DNA from: Miscanthus floridulus
Lineage: Eukaryota > Streptophyta > Magnoliopsida > Poales > Poaceae
Reading direction: 5' to 3'
DNA: 64,000 nt
Assembly: GCF_019320115.1 (NCBI RefSeq)
Contig: NC_089591.1
Location: 18,454,502-18,518,501 of the forward strand
Shown here: piece after piece, positions 43,713-54,692 of the stretch
Layout of the letters: every line of letters starts with the position of its first letter
Numbering within the stretch: position 1 is the stretch's first letter
Notes under the pieces: model-generated
The model's database searches: none
Told to the model about the DNA's origin: nothing
Seen by the model: only the letters and a program-made list of their open reading frames with translations
Translations under genes and position numbers: made by a program

Positions 43713-43799
43713 GGGATGATGATGTTTAAATCTAGGGAGTAAAGTTTAGAGATGTCGGTGTTATATCGGGGTGTCACCTGTGAGTGTTTGGATAGTAAT

Positions 43800-44581
43800 T
43801 GTCGGGTTCATAAACCCGGAGTCCTCAATGGACCCGATTCCCTGAAAAAAACTTAGCCCAACAGACGGCGTTGCAACAACGCGCGCCTCTCGGACCGGCC
43901 CAGATACATAATAATAGGCCAGGGCAACGATCTGGTTCCCGGCCGGAAGGCCTGGCCAAGGTGGAGACACAGTCCAACTCCGACCTTCTTTTCCGATCGA
44001 GGATACGCCGGACCTCTACTCATGATTCTTCCCCGACCGACACGGTCGGGGCCAACTAGGAACGATCGACCGGGGACGCCCATTCGGTGAGGGCCCAGGG
44101 ATCAGGCAACGCAGATAAGGTAAGGTGCTCAAGTCAACCGCAATACCGAGGATCGTACCCTGTCATGTCCTGCGCACCTTCAGGATGGTGCCACCAGGTC
44201 ATGCCAGATGGACACTATACAACCTTCCAGGTGTGTCAGAGTACAAATAATATTGTAGGCATTGACATTTGCCGTACTAGACGAACACAGTAGAGCTTGC
44301 CACATGCGTCTGACATAAACAGTATTGTGGGCGCCGATGACCGTCTCGTACCCAACACGTGGGCACCAAGACTAGGTAGCACACGTATCTATTCTCTCTT
44401 TTCCTAACTTGTAAAGTCATCCCCTTCAAACTATAAAAGGTGATGCACTCTCTCCTCTCTGGGACGTTCTCTCGACTCTCGAAAGAAAAAAGGCTAGATG
44501 TTCTCTCTAGCTCTAGGCAACCGGAGCACTCAAAACAGCTCAACAGTTCTAGAACCCCACAGCTACATAGAGCATACACTC
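43800..44581 (+). repeat. Tat 5' LTR, first part
   Basis: It starts with TG and an inverted repeat (GGGTTCATAAACCC). It contains the TATA box at 44432 and is broken at 44581 by the copia element. CACTC at 44577-44581 is the left copy of that element's target duplication. Confidence 0.8.
44432..44439 (+). promoter_or_regulatory. TATA box of the Tat LTR
   Basis: CTATAAAAGG lies 150 bases before the copia insertion. The insertion therefore falls in the transcribed part of the LTR just downstream of the expected start. Confidence 0.7.
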
Positions 44582-44739
44582 TAAAGCATTTAGGCTCCTA
44601 GTTGGTTTCAGTGATTAATGACAATCAATTGCCATTACCATGATCTAACTTAAATTGCCTCTGTAAAACACACGTTAGTTATAGTAATCTCGCATTGTCA
44701 TTAATCACCGAAACCCAACTAGGGTCCTAGATGTTTTCA
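44582..44739. repeat. head-to-head LTR starts
   Basis: About 45 bases of plus-strand LTR start (44582-44626) meet about 113 bases of a minus-strand LTR start (44739 down to about 44627). 'ggtttcagtgattaatgacaat' and 'attgtcattaatcaccgaaacc' form a near-perfect palindrome. This is the left inversion junction. Confidence 0.8.
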
Positions 44740-44755
44740 ATCTCTCCTTTTTTTG
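44740..44755 (-). promoter_or_regulatory. copia polypurine tract
   Basis: On the minus strand CCAAAAAAAGGAGAGAT directly precedes TGAAAACATC, the LTR start. It primes plus-strand DNA synthesis in this element class. Confidence 0.75.
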
Positions 44756-45230
44756 GTGATTGATGACAATACAACGTTGAGTATGTAAAAGAGATGAGTG
44801 AGGTTTTCAACATGCTTAGATCATATAAGCTTTTGATGGTAAGAGCAAAGAAGTTAGACATGCTTATATGACCCAAGTCAACATGGTGTACTAAATAGAT
44901 ATGAATTAAACAAGAGTACATAAAGTAAAGCTCATTTGAATCGGAGTAAAACACGGAAGCAAAGCAAATGAGCATAATCAAGTGACATGATATATATATA
45001 AATCAAAGTAGAGAGCATACATGTCACATAAGTATCACAATCACATGTATGTAGTGCAATGCATGAAAATAAACGTGAATGCATAATGTATCACACATAA
45101 AGAGCCAAAAGAGATGAATCATATGCTCTCTCTAGATGTACCGCTCCCCCTAGATCTAACATACTCGATCCCTCTCCCCTTTGGTGTCAAGCACCAAAAC
45201 CTAAGGGTCAAACAGCAGGATAGGAGCAGT
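44756..45230 (-). other. copia 3' untranslated tail
   Basis: This AT-rich sequence lies between the third ORF and the polypurine tract. No open frame of note. Confidence 0.55.
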
Positions 45231-47293
45231 CGAGTCGAGCACTGAGGTGTGGTGAGAAATTTGAACTGAGCAGCATCATCCTCGGACCCTAAACTCTGAG
45301 CGGTCTGACCCTCTGTCGCTGGAAGTGAAGGTGAAGCGGTCTGGGCCTACTCAAGAACTGGCACGGCCTGTGACTCTGGAAGTATCACTGTAGGAAGGGG
45401 AGCCACATCTGCCGCTGTCGCTGAAACTGGCTTGGATGATGCAACAGACGATGGGACCGTCTCTGTAGTACCGGTAACCAGAGCAACTACGGTAGTGATA
45501 GGGACTCGCAACTCTAACAGTGTAGGCTACCCTATAAGCTCACTGAAAGTAGCACCGAGGCTCCTAGAGACTGGGGTGTCTATCACTAGCACTGAGGAAC
45601 TCTGAGGCGGAGTGAAACCCATAACAATGGGGGTGAAATGAGGACCTTGGGCTATCACTAGTGAAGCAAACCACTGGGAGACCTGCTCTATAGGTGAAGC
45701 AAACTAAGTAGCTAGCTGTCCCTAACTCTGAAGCCCACTGGACTTTACAGCTAGAGTCACTGAAGTGGTGGCAGGCTGGCCGATCTAAGGTGTAGACTGT
45801 GGAGGAGCCACCCCGATAGCAGTAAAGACATGTTGCATGAAGCCAAGTAACTGCTGCTGGATCATAAGCTGATGCTGCCTCTAGAACTCCTCATGTCAAG
45901 CCTAAACCAGTGCAAGTGCGACTGCAGTCTCCTGTGCCTAGCGTGCCTGGTCCTGCCTCATTCGCTCAAGTACGGCAAGAAGTGTCGGATCTATCTACGG
46001 TGGTTGTGGTGGAGCAGAGCTAGAGCCACTAGCCTCTCTATCGTGTGGTCGAGGAGGCATCAGAGGAATGGGCTGATAGTCATCATCAGAGTTGTCACTA
46101 GGGTCGCTCTCGACCATACCCTCCTGCTGAGCATCTAGCTCCTCCTCCTCTATTGCTGCAATGCCCCTCATGATCTCATACTACTGGGCTGCTATCTCTG
46201 GGACCTCTAGGCGATGACTCGATTGGCTAGGTGTCCTCGCACTACTGTAATAGAGCATCTGAGTCATGTTATATGGAGGAAACTCAGTAGTAGCACCCGT
46301 GTACTCTGCCATCGTCTCTAGAGACTTCTGTGTAACTGCCTTACGAATCAAGAAAGTAATCCAATGAGAATACGGCAGCTAACGGTGACCTCTGAAACCC
46401 TCTACAAGTGTGTCCTCCATCTCTGAAAGTATGACATCCCAAATATCAAATACGGTCTGTGACACCAGAGAGTTCACTAACCACAACTGAGTGTGAGTCA
46501 AACCCTCATGGTAACCTATCCTCGAGAGCAGAGTCCTCCTCATAATAGCATCAAGAAGCTGAGCTGTAGATGTAAGATCACGTCGTGTCCTGCTCGACCC
46601 CTCGCCAAATGGCTCTATGAAGCATGGTTGGACAAGATCTATGGGTGACACAAGACCGCCGTGAGGGTGTCTTAAAGGCTCTGTCTGACCATAGCAAACC
46701 TCATGAAGGTGAATGAGTGACTCTAGAATCTTGAGAATCTCTCTGACCCTCAAGCTCTAGAGCCTGTAGTCATGGCCTCTGAATGCAAAGTGAATGAACC
46801 TATGCCTCAAGTCAATCCAAAGAGAAGAGTAAAACTCACGAACCCATGACGGAACATAGCGGCCAGTGCGTCCAAGAAGATCTGTCAACCCCAACAGATA
46901 TGAGAGGTGAGGGTAGATCTGCTTGCCTGCAGCTACAACACCGTCCTCTAAGAATGACAGTCCCCTTGAGGCTGACTCTCCTCTAAAGCGACACACCGTC
47001 CTCCAAGCATGATAGTCCCAGCTGGACTACCATGAAGACTCAACCATCTCGATGGCAGCCCTCTGAGCTGGTGATAGCTGATCGACAATACAAACACCAC
47101 TCCTAGCTCCACCTCTCTCTGCTCGCTCAACAGCGGCTGCCACTACTACTACTCTCTCAATTTCCACATCAACGAGCTTTTGCTTCTTTATTGTGGTCTT
47201 TTTTGCCTTCCCCTTTTCTTGAGTAGTCAGTCGAAGCAGAGGCCTTGGATCCTCATCACCTAGACGACCTCTGGCATTCTTGACTCGTGCCAT
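45231..47293 (-). pseudogene. third (post-pol) ORF of the copia element, function unknown
   Basis: An ATG at 47293 opens one continuous frame broken mainly by TAG codons. The N-terminal ~60 residues are basic (KGKAKKTTIKKQK near 47210-47160), then alanine/valine-rich. A conserved-looking globular part spans about 47050-46380, with GLTDLLGRTGRYVPSWVREF, LWIDLRHRFIHFAFRGHDYR and PTxx-type basic segments. The C-terminal half (46300-45300) is acidic, then proline- and glutamine-rich (RMRQDQ, then a QQQ-rich patch near 45850). I see no signal peptide or transmembrane segment, so 'envelope-like' is not supported by sequence. It sits where SIRE/Maximus elements carry an extra ORF. Confidence 0.65.
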
Positions 47294-48737
47294 TGCTAGA
47301 GCTAAAGAGAATTACTACCACGGACAAGAACCAACTGCCAGCTGACACTTATGAGGCTTGGCCTCGATCCGTACTCGTGGGCTTGGCCCCAAGTTAACTA
47401 ACCACTACCAAAACAACCTCAAGTACACCGACTCACTGCACAATGGAAGAGATAGGATATATAAATAATCACAATATTCATCTAGAGGTGCGAAACCCTA
47501 AGAAGCAAGCAGTAGATACAAAATTTAAAGCGACGGCGATGGCTTACTACCTGATGAACTGGCGATCGACAAGCAAGGAAGAGAATCATGGGGCACCACT
47601 AGGTCAGCAATGGCTAGGGTTAGGGTTCTGGCGTCGTGAGTCGATACGGCAGCTGAGGAGGCACGGCGTCGCAATGCTGGCACAGCTAGGGCAATCAACG
47701 GTGTAGGTGAGGCTCGGGATGCACGGTGGGGGGGGGGCATGGCGGCATGTGTAGGCGATGCGGGTGCACTTGGGCATGCCGGCATGAAGCAGATGTGGGC
47801 ACTAGTACGGTAGGCATGGGTGCAGCGGCGCAACTGTAGAGCATGACGGCGAGCGATGATGTGGGCGTGGATGCAGCGGCGGACATGGACGAGATAGCAC
47901 GGTGGCGGATGCACGGCTAGGGCACGGGCTCTGTGGCTGCGGGATTAGGTCAACTAGTGGTGCGGTGTACGAAGATTATATGTGGTGACCCCCCTGTGTT
48001 GGATAAGAAAAGGAAACAGAATAGAGTTAGAGATCCACCCAATTTCTACTGTCTGGACGCACCAGTGGCAATGATAGGATGCTGCCACCCAGAATCTGAT
48101 CGACAACAGAGAGGTCCAAATCCCCTCAAGTCATGATCGGACGCGTCCGGTTACCCTTGATCAGACGCAGCCAGAGTCTGGTCGATCCTGAGTACGTCTT
48201 CTTCGATTGATCGGACGTAGGGATACCTTCACATCGGACGCAGGATGAGCACTGTTTTAGCATTCGGTCGCACTATTTCAGCTTCTGTTTACCTCCTGTG
48301 AACTGACTGAATGCTAGAAGCATAGTCCGGTGCAGCGTCCGATCGCCCTTTCTCAGCAAATCTTCAATGTTCCTTCGCGCTGCCTGTTCTCAATCAAGTC
48401 CCAACCTCAATAAGACCCAAATAAACACCAATTAGGACTAATGTGAGTGACCTCTCTTAAACCCTCAAATTTTTCAAAATATTTTGTCTTAGGGTATAAT
48501 TCTTTTTAAGAAAATAAGCAATAAAAGGGTAATCGAAAGGAAATGACCAAGCAACACACATGCATAGGCAATGCAATACTTGAAAGTAATTCTAGTTGTT
48601 TGTCAAGTTTGATCTAAGGTTAAGCTTCTTCATACACTTTTTGACGGTTATCTTAACCATGTTAGACAAGCCCTAAGTGCATTATCAAAAATTAAACATG
48701 TTGTATATTATAATGCAACGCAAGGGACAACACAAAC
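47294..48737 (-). other. spacer between pol and the third ORF, with LTR-U3-like motifs
   Basis: No pol continuation is present. Positions 48120-48350 repeat 'gatcggacg', 'cgtccggt' and 'gtctggtcgatc' motifs. The 17-base 'gatcggacgcgtccggt' near 48137 also occurs in the LTR near 54503. GC-rich repeats of 'gcatg' and 'gcggc' fill 47700-47930. A TATA-like ATTTATATATCC is readable on the minus strand near 47458-47469, 165 bases before the third ORF. Confidence 0.5.
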
Positions 48738-49116
48738 TTATTTTCTAGTGAAGTTACTAAAATCAAGCACATTGAGCTCATTCCTCAACCGATAAAATGT
48801 AGCCTCATCTAGTGGTTTAGTGAAGATATCCACCAATTGATCCTCAGTCCTTACACCTTCTAGTGATATATCATTTTTAGCAACATGATCTCTAAGAAAG
48901 TGATGGCGGATATCTATGTGCTTAGTGCGAGAGTGTTGAACCGGATTATTAGCAAGCTTTACTGTGCTCTTATTGTCACATAAAAGAGGTACTTTTTCTA
49001 GAACTACACCATAGTCTAGCAAAGTTTGCTTCATGTAAAGAATTTGTGCACAACAAGCACCCGCGGCAATGTATTCGCTTTGGCGGTGGACAAAGCCACA
49101 CTATTTTGCTTCTTGG
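48738..49116 (-). pseudogene. copia RNase H
   Basis: The frame 48738-49034 has YMKQTLLDYG, VPLLCDNKSTVKLANNPVQH (catalytic Asp), TKHIDIRHHFLRDHV and the end motif VDIFTKPLDEATF. It encodes the copia RNase H domain that degrades the RNA strand. A one-base loss near 49080 shifts the frame from the SWSSKKQNSVALSTA segment upstream. It is inactive. Confidence 0.9.
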
Positions 49117-50112
49117 AGGACCAAGACACTAGTGATCTACCAAGCAAATGGCACCCTCCGGATATGTTTTTTCTATTAATTTTGTAACCGACATAATCCA
49201 AATTAGAATAGCCAACTAGTTGAAATCTAGCTCCTTTGAAATACCAAAGACCAATGTTTGGTGTGTGCTTAAGGTACCTAAGGATTCTTTTAACAGCAAC
49301 CAAATGGGCTTCCTTAGGATTAGCTTGAAATCTAGCACACATACACACACTAAACATGATGTTGGGCCTAGATATGGTCAAATATAATAAGCTACCAATC
49401 ATAGAGAGGTAGAAAGTATGATCAACCATTTGACCTCCCTTATCTAGGTCGAAGATGTCCATTAGATGGCATTGGTGTCTTGATTGGCTTACATTCATCT
49501 ATTTTGAACCTCTTGAGAAGGTCATTGGTATACTTTTCTTGAGAGATGAAAATTCCTTCTCTCATAATGCGTTGATCAACCGGTGCAAAAGTCTCTCCAA
49601 AATCTAACCCTTCAACTTGAGAGAACCCCTTTGCAACTAGTCTTGCCTTGTTCCTCACTATAATGCGTTGATCATCTTGCTTGTTGCGGAACACCCACTT
49701 TGTTCCAATGACTTGCACCTTATGGTCGCTCTTCAAGAGTCCAAACTTCATTGTGATTGAAGTTATTCAACTCTTCATGCATGGCATTTATCCAATTGGA
49801 ATCTTGAAGAGCTTCTTCTACATTCTTGGGTTCAACACAAGAGATAAAAGAGTGATGTTAAATAAATGAAGCAAGTTTTTGAGAGCGAGTCATTACACCC
49901 TTTGAAGGACTTCCTATGATGAGATCTTGTGGATGAGCTTGAAGTAGAGGTAAATTTCTTCTATCAACCACTTGAGGGGAAGGTTGTGGAGTATCAACAT
50001 CTTGAGCTTGTACCACCATTTGATCATGAGAGACATGAGTATCTTTATTTTCTACTCTTCCATCTTTATCACTATCTTGTAGCACATTTGATGAAGAAGG
50101 TGGATCAATCAC
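49031..50112 (-). pseudogene. copia reverse transcriptase with core deletion
   Basis: The N-terminal part reads GTKWVFRNKQDD, then RNKARLVAKGFSQVEGLDFGETFAPV (49750-49590). The frame then jumps directly to REGIFISQEKYTNDLLKRF, skipping the fingers/palm with the YVDD catalytic box. The C-terminal part (49031-49498) has LSMIGSLLYLTISRPNIMF and AVKRILRYLKHTPNIGLWY, after a one-base insertion near 49455. The junction holds a copied 15-base filler (see findings). Upstream, 49858-50112 is an acidic/proline linker. RT is unquestionably inactive. Confidence 0.9.
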
Positions 50113-51525
50113 TTATATATTATCTTCATCATATTTTGGCTTGATGTCTCTAACAAGAATGTTCTTCATAGCCTCCCTCAATGGTTCATCATCTACATCT
50201 ACATCAATAAGATTCTCATGTGCTCCTTGGGAGCCATTAGGTTCATCGAATTCCACATCATATGTTTCTTCAACCAAGCCAGTGATATGATTAAATACTC
50301 TATATACTTTGGACTTTGATAAGTAACCAACAAGAAAGCCAATATCACAACGTCTTTGAAAATTTCCTAGGTGTTGCCACTTTTTGTAGATGTTGTATTT
50401 GTAACCAAACACCCGAAAGAATGATACGTCTAGCTTCTTCCTATTGAGCAACTCATAAGGTGTTTTGTCAAGAAATTTTTGAAGGAATAGGTGGTTGGAT
50501 GCATAACATGCGGTGTTGATAGCTTTCGCCCATAGAGCTTCGGGTGTATTGTACTCATCAAGCATTATTCTTGCAAGTGTGATAAGTGTCCGGTTCTTTC
50601 TCTCTACTATACCATTTTATTGAGGAGTATATATTGCAGAGACTTCATGCTTGATTCCAACTTTATCACAATATGCTTCAATGTTTGTGTTGTCAAACTC
50701 TTTTCTATTACCACTTCTTATCTTCTTGAGCTTCACTTCAAATTCATTTTGTGCCCTCTTGGTAAACTTCTTAAAATATGATGCAACTTCGGTCTTGTCA
50801 TGAAGGAAGAAAACCCAAGTATATCTAGAGTAGTCATCAACAATCACAAGGCAATAAAGATTTTCTCCCAAACTCTTGTAAGTTGTTGATCCAAATAGGT
50901 TTTTGTGAAGGAGCTCTAGCACTCTTGTTGTTGACATGTAAGCTTTTGTAGGATGAGTGTTTGCAACTTGCTTGCCGGCTTGACATGCACTACAAAGTTT
51001 GTCCTTCTCAAATTTCACATCCTTCAACTCTCTCACCAATTCATTCTTCATTAGCTTCTTGAGTGAGCTCATCCTAACATGTGCAAGTCTTCTATGCCAT
51101 AGCCACCCAAGTGATGTTTTGGTGAATAGGCATGTCTTCAAGTTAGCATCTTCGAAGATGAAATCCACTAGATATATGTTGTTGTATCTAAATCCCTTGA
51201 ATATAACTTGATCAACATATTTCTTAGATACAACCACTTCCTTCTCGGTAAACAAGCATTGAAAGCCAAGATCACACAATTGACCAATGGAGAGCAAGTT
51301 GAAGCTCAATGAAGCAACATATAGGACATTTGAGATTGAATGATCGTTTGATATTACCACTTTGCCCAATCCTTGAACTTTGCCTTTTGAATTATCACCA
51401 AATGTTATCCTTTCTTGATCATCTACTTCTTCATCTAGTGAGGTGAACATACGAGGATCACCGATCATATGTTGAGCGCAACCACTATCAATTACCCAAT
51501 GACTTCCACTGATCTTGTAGTTCAC
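50113..51525 (-). pseudogene. copia protease end and integrase
   Basis: The frame 50617-51525 starts with the protease active site WVIDSGCAQHMIGDPRMF (DSG). It continues with the GAG-pre-integrase segment LWHRRLAHVRMSSLKKLMKN and the zinc residues CSACQAGK. The integrase core then follows: VIVDDYSRYTWVFFL (first Asp) and IRSGNRKEFDN, where the usual second Asp of RSDNG is Gly, at 50710-50712. The frame 50113-50565 carries the core end and C-terminal part (NTACYASNHLFLQKFLDKTPYELL, then VFGYKYNIYKK). A stop near 50617 separates the two. The integrase cannot be active. Confidence 0.9.
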
Positions 51526-53768
51526 CTACACACAAGAGATAAAGCTTGCTTAGGGACCAAAACTTGATGAGGGCCCTTGACTTTTTCAACAAGTGACTTT
51601 ACAACCCAAATTTTCTTAGGCCTATTCTTATTGAGAGGACCTAAGAACATGACTTTCATTTTTCCACTAGAATCCTTTCTAAGCATGTAATGAGCATTAA
51701 AAGTAAAGGATCTAGCATGCTTGGGCAAGGGTTGTGGTGGTGGAGTTTAACACTCATGGGCAAAGTGACCTTCTTGTCCACACTCAAAACACCTCTTTGA
51801 CTTTGGCTTTGACTTACGTTATTGTTGATGTTGAGCTTGAGCCTTCTTCTCTTGATTAGCCAAATACCCAATACCACTTCTATCTATCTTCATGATAGTG
51901 TTCATGAGTAGCTCACTTTGGAGATATTGGCCTCTTGTGAACTTGCTCAAGCCGGTCTTGAGATGTTCTTTCTCCAACTTGAGCTTCTTGTTCTCTTATT
52001 TAAGTTTATCATGATTTTTCTCCATCTTGAGTCTCTTGTTCTCTTCTTTGAGCTTCTCATTCTCAAGAGCTATATCATAATCATGAGCAAGGTTCTCTAT
52101 CACAATAGTGTTGGTGGTTGATAGCTTTTCAAGATCTTTCTTGAGCTTTTCATTCTCATGCTTGAGCTTGACATACTCATCATAGTTGTCGGTCTCAACC
52201 ACTTTCTTGCCTTTGCCACTAGATCCTTGCTCAATGCTCTTAACAATTAAGTCATCACATGATATAGCTATATCAATCTTAACAACATGGTTAGTAGTAT
52301 CATGTGGCTTATTGGATAATAACTCATGAGAGATAACAAGATTATCATGATTAACCTTGAGATTTGTATACTCTTCTTTTAGCATGTTGTAGCTAGTGGT
52401 GAGCTCATTATGTATCCCCTCAAGTTTATCATATTTTTCTTTAAGCTCCTTTTTAGATGATTTGAGCTCCTTGAGTTTGGATGACATAGTTTTATTTTCT
52501 TCTCTAAACTCAACACTAGCTTTTTCCACTATGTGTCTATGTCATATTTAGCTAAGAGTGAGTCATTCTCAAGTTCTAGCTTTTTATTTTTAGCTCTTGT
52601 CTTTCTAATGATTTTAGTATATTGATTGAGCAACTTGACAAGATCATTATAAGAAGGTGATTCAAATTCATCATCACTATCACTATCATCATTGCTAGCA
52701 TGATCATCACCACTACTATCATCATCATTTTGTACCTTTCGTTCACCCTTGGCCATAAGGCATAGGTGTGTAGAGAATGATGGCGGTGGTATCGGTGAAG
52801 ATAGTGAAGAGGCAATCACAATAGCGGCCACCTTCTCGTTCTCACTATCATCATCGGATAAGCACCTTGATGAATCAATATCCGTGAGCCAATCACCGAT
52901 GATGTATGCTTTGCCATTCTTCCTCTTCTTGTGGAAATCCTTCTTCTTATCATCATTCTTCTTGTGTGACTTATTTTTCTTCTTCTCATCATTATCTTCA
53001 TCCCTTGAGTCATCTTTCTTGCTCTTGTACTTCTTGTACTTGTCTTTCTTGGGCTTGGGGCATTGATGAGCTAGATGACCAAGTTCTCCACAATTATAGC
53101 AATCCATCTCGGAGATTGGCTTCCTTCTATTGCTAGTGAAGAACTTCTTCTTGCCATCAAACTTGACACCATTCTTGTTGAGCTTCTTAAGCATCTTGAT
53201 GGTTCTTCTCACCATGAGAGCAAGACTTGCATCATTAATTTCATCATCACTTGAGCTCTCATGTTCAACTCTTGCTTTGCCCTTGTTCTCTTGGCTAGCT
53301 TTGAATGCCAAGTCTTTCTTCTTGGTGAAAGAAGAGCCATCTTATGGTATGATGTGCATATACATCTCATGTGCATTGATCTTTCCTAATATTTGAGTTG
53401 GTGTAGTGGTGGAAATATCACCTTGATGAAGCATGGTCACAATATGCCCATATTTGTCAATGGGGAGAATACTTAAGATCTTTCTTACAACATCAGATGG
53501 TTGCATTTGTGTGAGTCCAAGCCTATTGACTTCCTATACAAGAACATTCAAGCGTGAATACATCTCATTAGCACTTTCTTTAGGAAGCATCTCAAATGAA
53601 TTAAGCTTTTTCATAACAAGATGGTAGCGTTCCTCATGCTCACTCTTTGTTCCCTCATGGAGCGCATAAATGTCTAACCATAGTGCATGGGCATCCTTGT
53701 GGTTCCGCACATGGTTAAAAATATCTTTATAAAGGCCTCTAAAGATGGTGTTTCTAGCCTTTGCATTC
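51526..53768 (-). pseudogene. copia gag with two zinc knuckles and a coiled-coil linker
   Basis: From the right, the capsid part reads down from 53768 (NTIFRGLYKDIFNHVRNHKD, ALWLDICALHEGTKSEHEER, MLPKESANEMYSRL). The first CCHC knuckle CYNCGELGHLAHQC is at 53060-53101, followed by a Lys/Asp-rich tract. A coiled-coil-like region of repeated ENEKLKEENKRLKMEK pattern spans about 52000-52530. A second CCHC knuckle CFECGQEGHFAHEC is at 51750-51791. Capsid and knuckles package element RNA. The N-terminus is missing: the frame meets a plus-strand LTR start at 53769. Stops break the frame in several places. Confidence 0.85.
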
Positions 53769-54189
53769 TAAGCATCTAGGCCCCTATTTGGGTTTCGATA
53801 ATTAATAACAATGCGAGATTACTATGACTAACGTGTGTTTTGTAGAGGCAATTTAAGTCAGGTCATGGTAATGTAATTAATTGGGCAATCATGGTTGTCA
53901 TGCCCCTACGATGGAAATTGTTTCGGTTTTCAAAGGATGGATGACGAGGTTATGGATGAACTAGTTCTAAGTGTCGTTTGGTGTTGAGGAGACACTTAGA
54001 GTAGTTTAGGATCTTGTTTTTCCTTTGGCCGTACTATTATGTAGGGTCTGGACTAGTAGCTTGACCTAGGTGAGTCTAGTGGGTTAGGTGTGGTACACAC
54101 TTGTCAAATCTAGCACTAGATAGCTCAGGAGTAGCCCTAAGATCAATTGAAGTAAACTTCATTCACATAGTATTTCGAGTTGAAAGTGA

Positions 54190-54650
54190 ATGAAGGGTCA
54201 AATGACTGATCGGACGCTAGTCTAGTTGTGACCAGACGTTGAAGGGTGAGTCCGGTTAGTTCATTTGATCAATTAGAGCTATCTAGTTGCGACCGGACAC
54301 TGAGTGAAAAGTGACCGAACGTTGGGTACCTACGTCCGGTTAACTCTAGAGAGAAAGTTTCCTAATTGAACGCGTCCGGTTAGTGCTGACCGGACGCTGG
54401 TCAGGATCCGATAACTAACCGAATGTTGAATAGTGATGTGATCGGACTTTGGGTGCCAGTGTCCGGTCAGCATCAATAAAGTTCTAGAGAGCATTTTTCT
54501 TGATCGGACGCGTCCGGTCAGTGCTGATCGGACATAGGTCAGAGTCCGGTCAGAATTTAATGGCTCTTTCTAACACAGTGGTGGGGATAACTGACCGGAG
54601 CGTCCGATCACCCTGATCGAAGCATCTAGTCACCCCGCAAAGTGATGACT
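54190..54650. repeat. palindromic U3 motif array
   Basis: At least ten copies of GACCGGACG-like or CGTCCGGTC-like half-sites occur in both orientations, some head to head (gatcggacgcgtccggtcag near 54503). The position just upstream of the TATA box suggests promoter elements; that role is inferred. Confidence 0.7.
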
Positions 54651-54682
54651 CGGTCTCCAAACATTATGTTTTGAATGAGGGG

Positions 54683-54692
54683 GTATAAATAC
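54683..54692 (+). promoter_or_regulatory. TATA box of the copia LTR
   Basis: GTATAAATAC follows the U3 motif array and precedes a 'ctcatccatgggaggtctc' leader-like region. Confidence 0.7.

Noticed and set aside
43298..43777. 159-codon frame with repeated YCIVLYCIVLY
   Set aside because: It is the translation of the pentanucleotide microsatellite.
45231..47293. Calling the copia third ORF an envelope protein
   Set aside because: No signal peptide, transmembrane span or fusion-type segment can be read; position alone is not enough.
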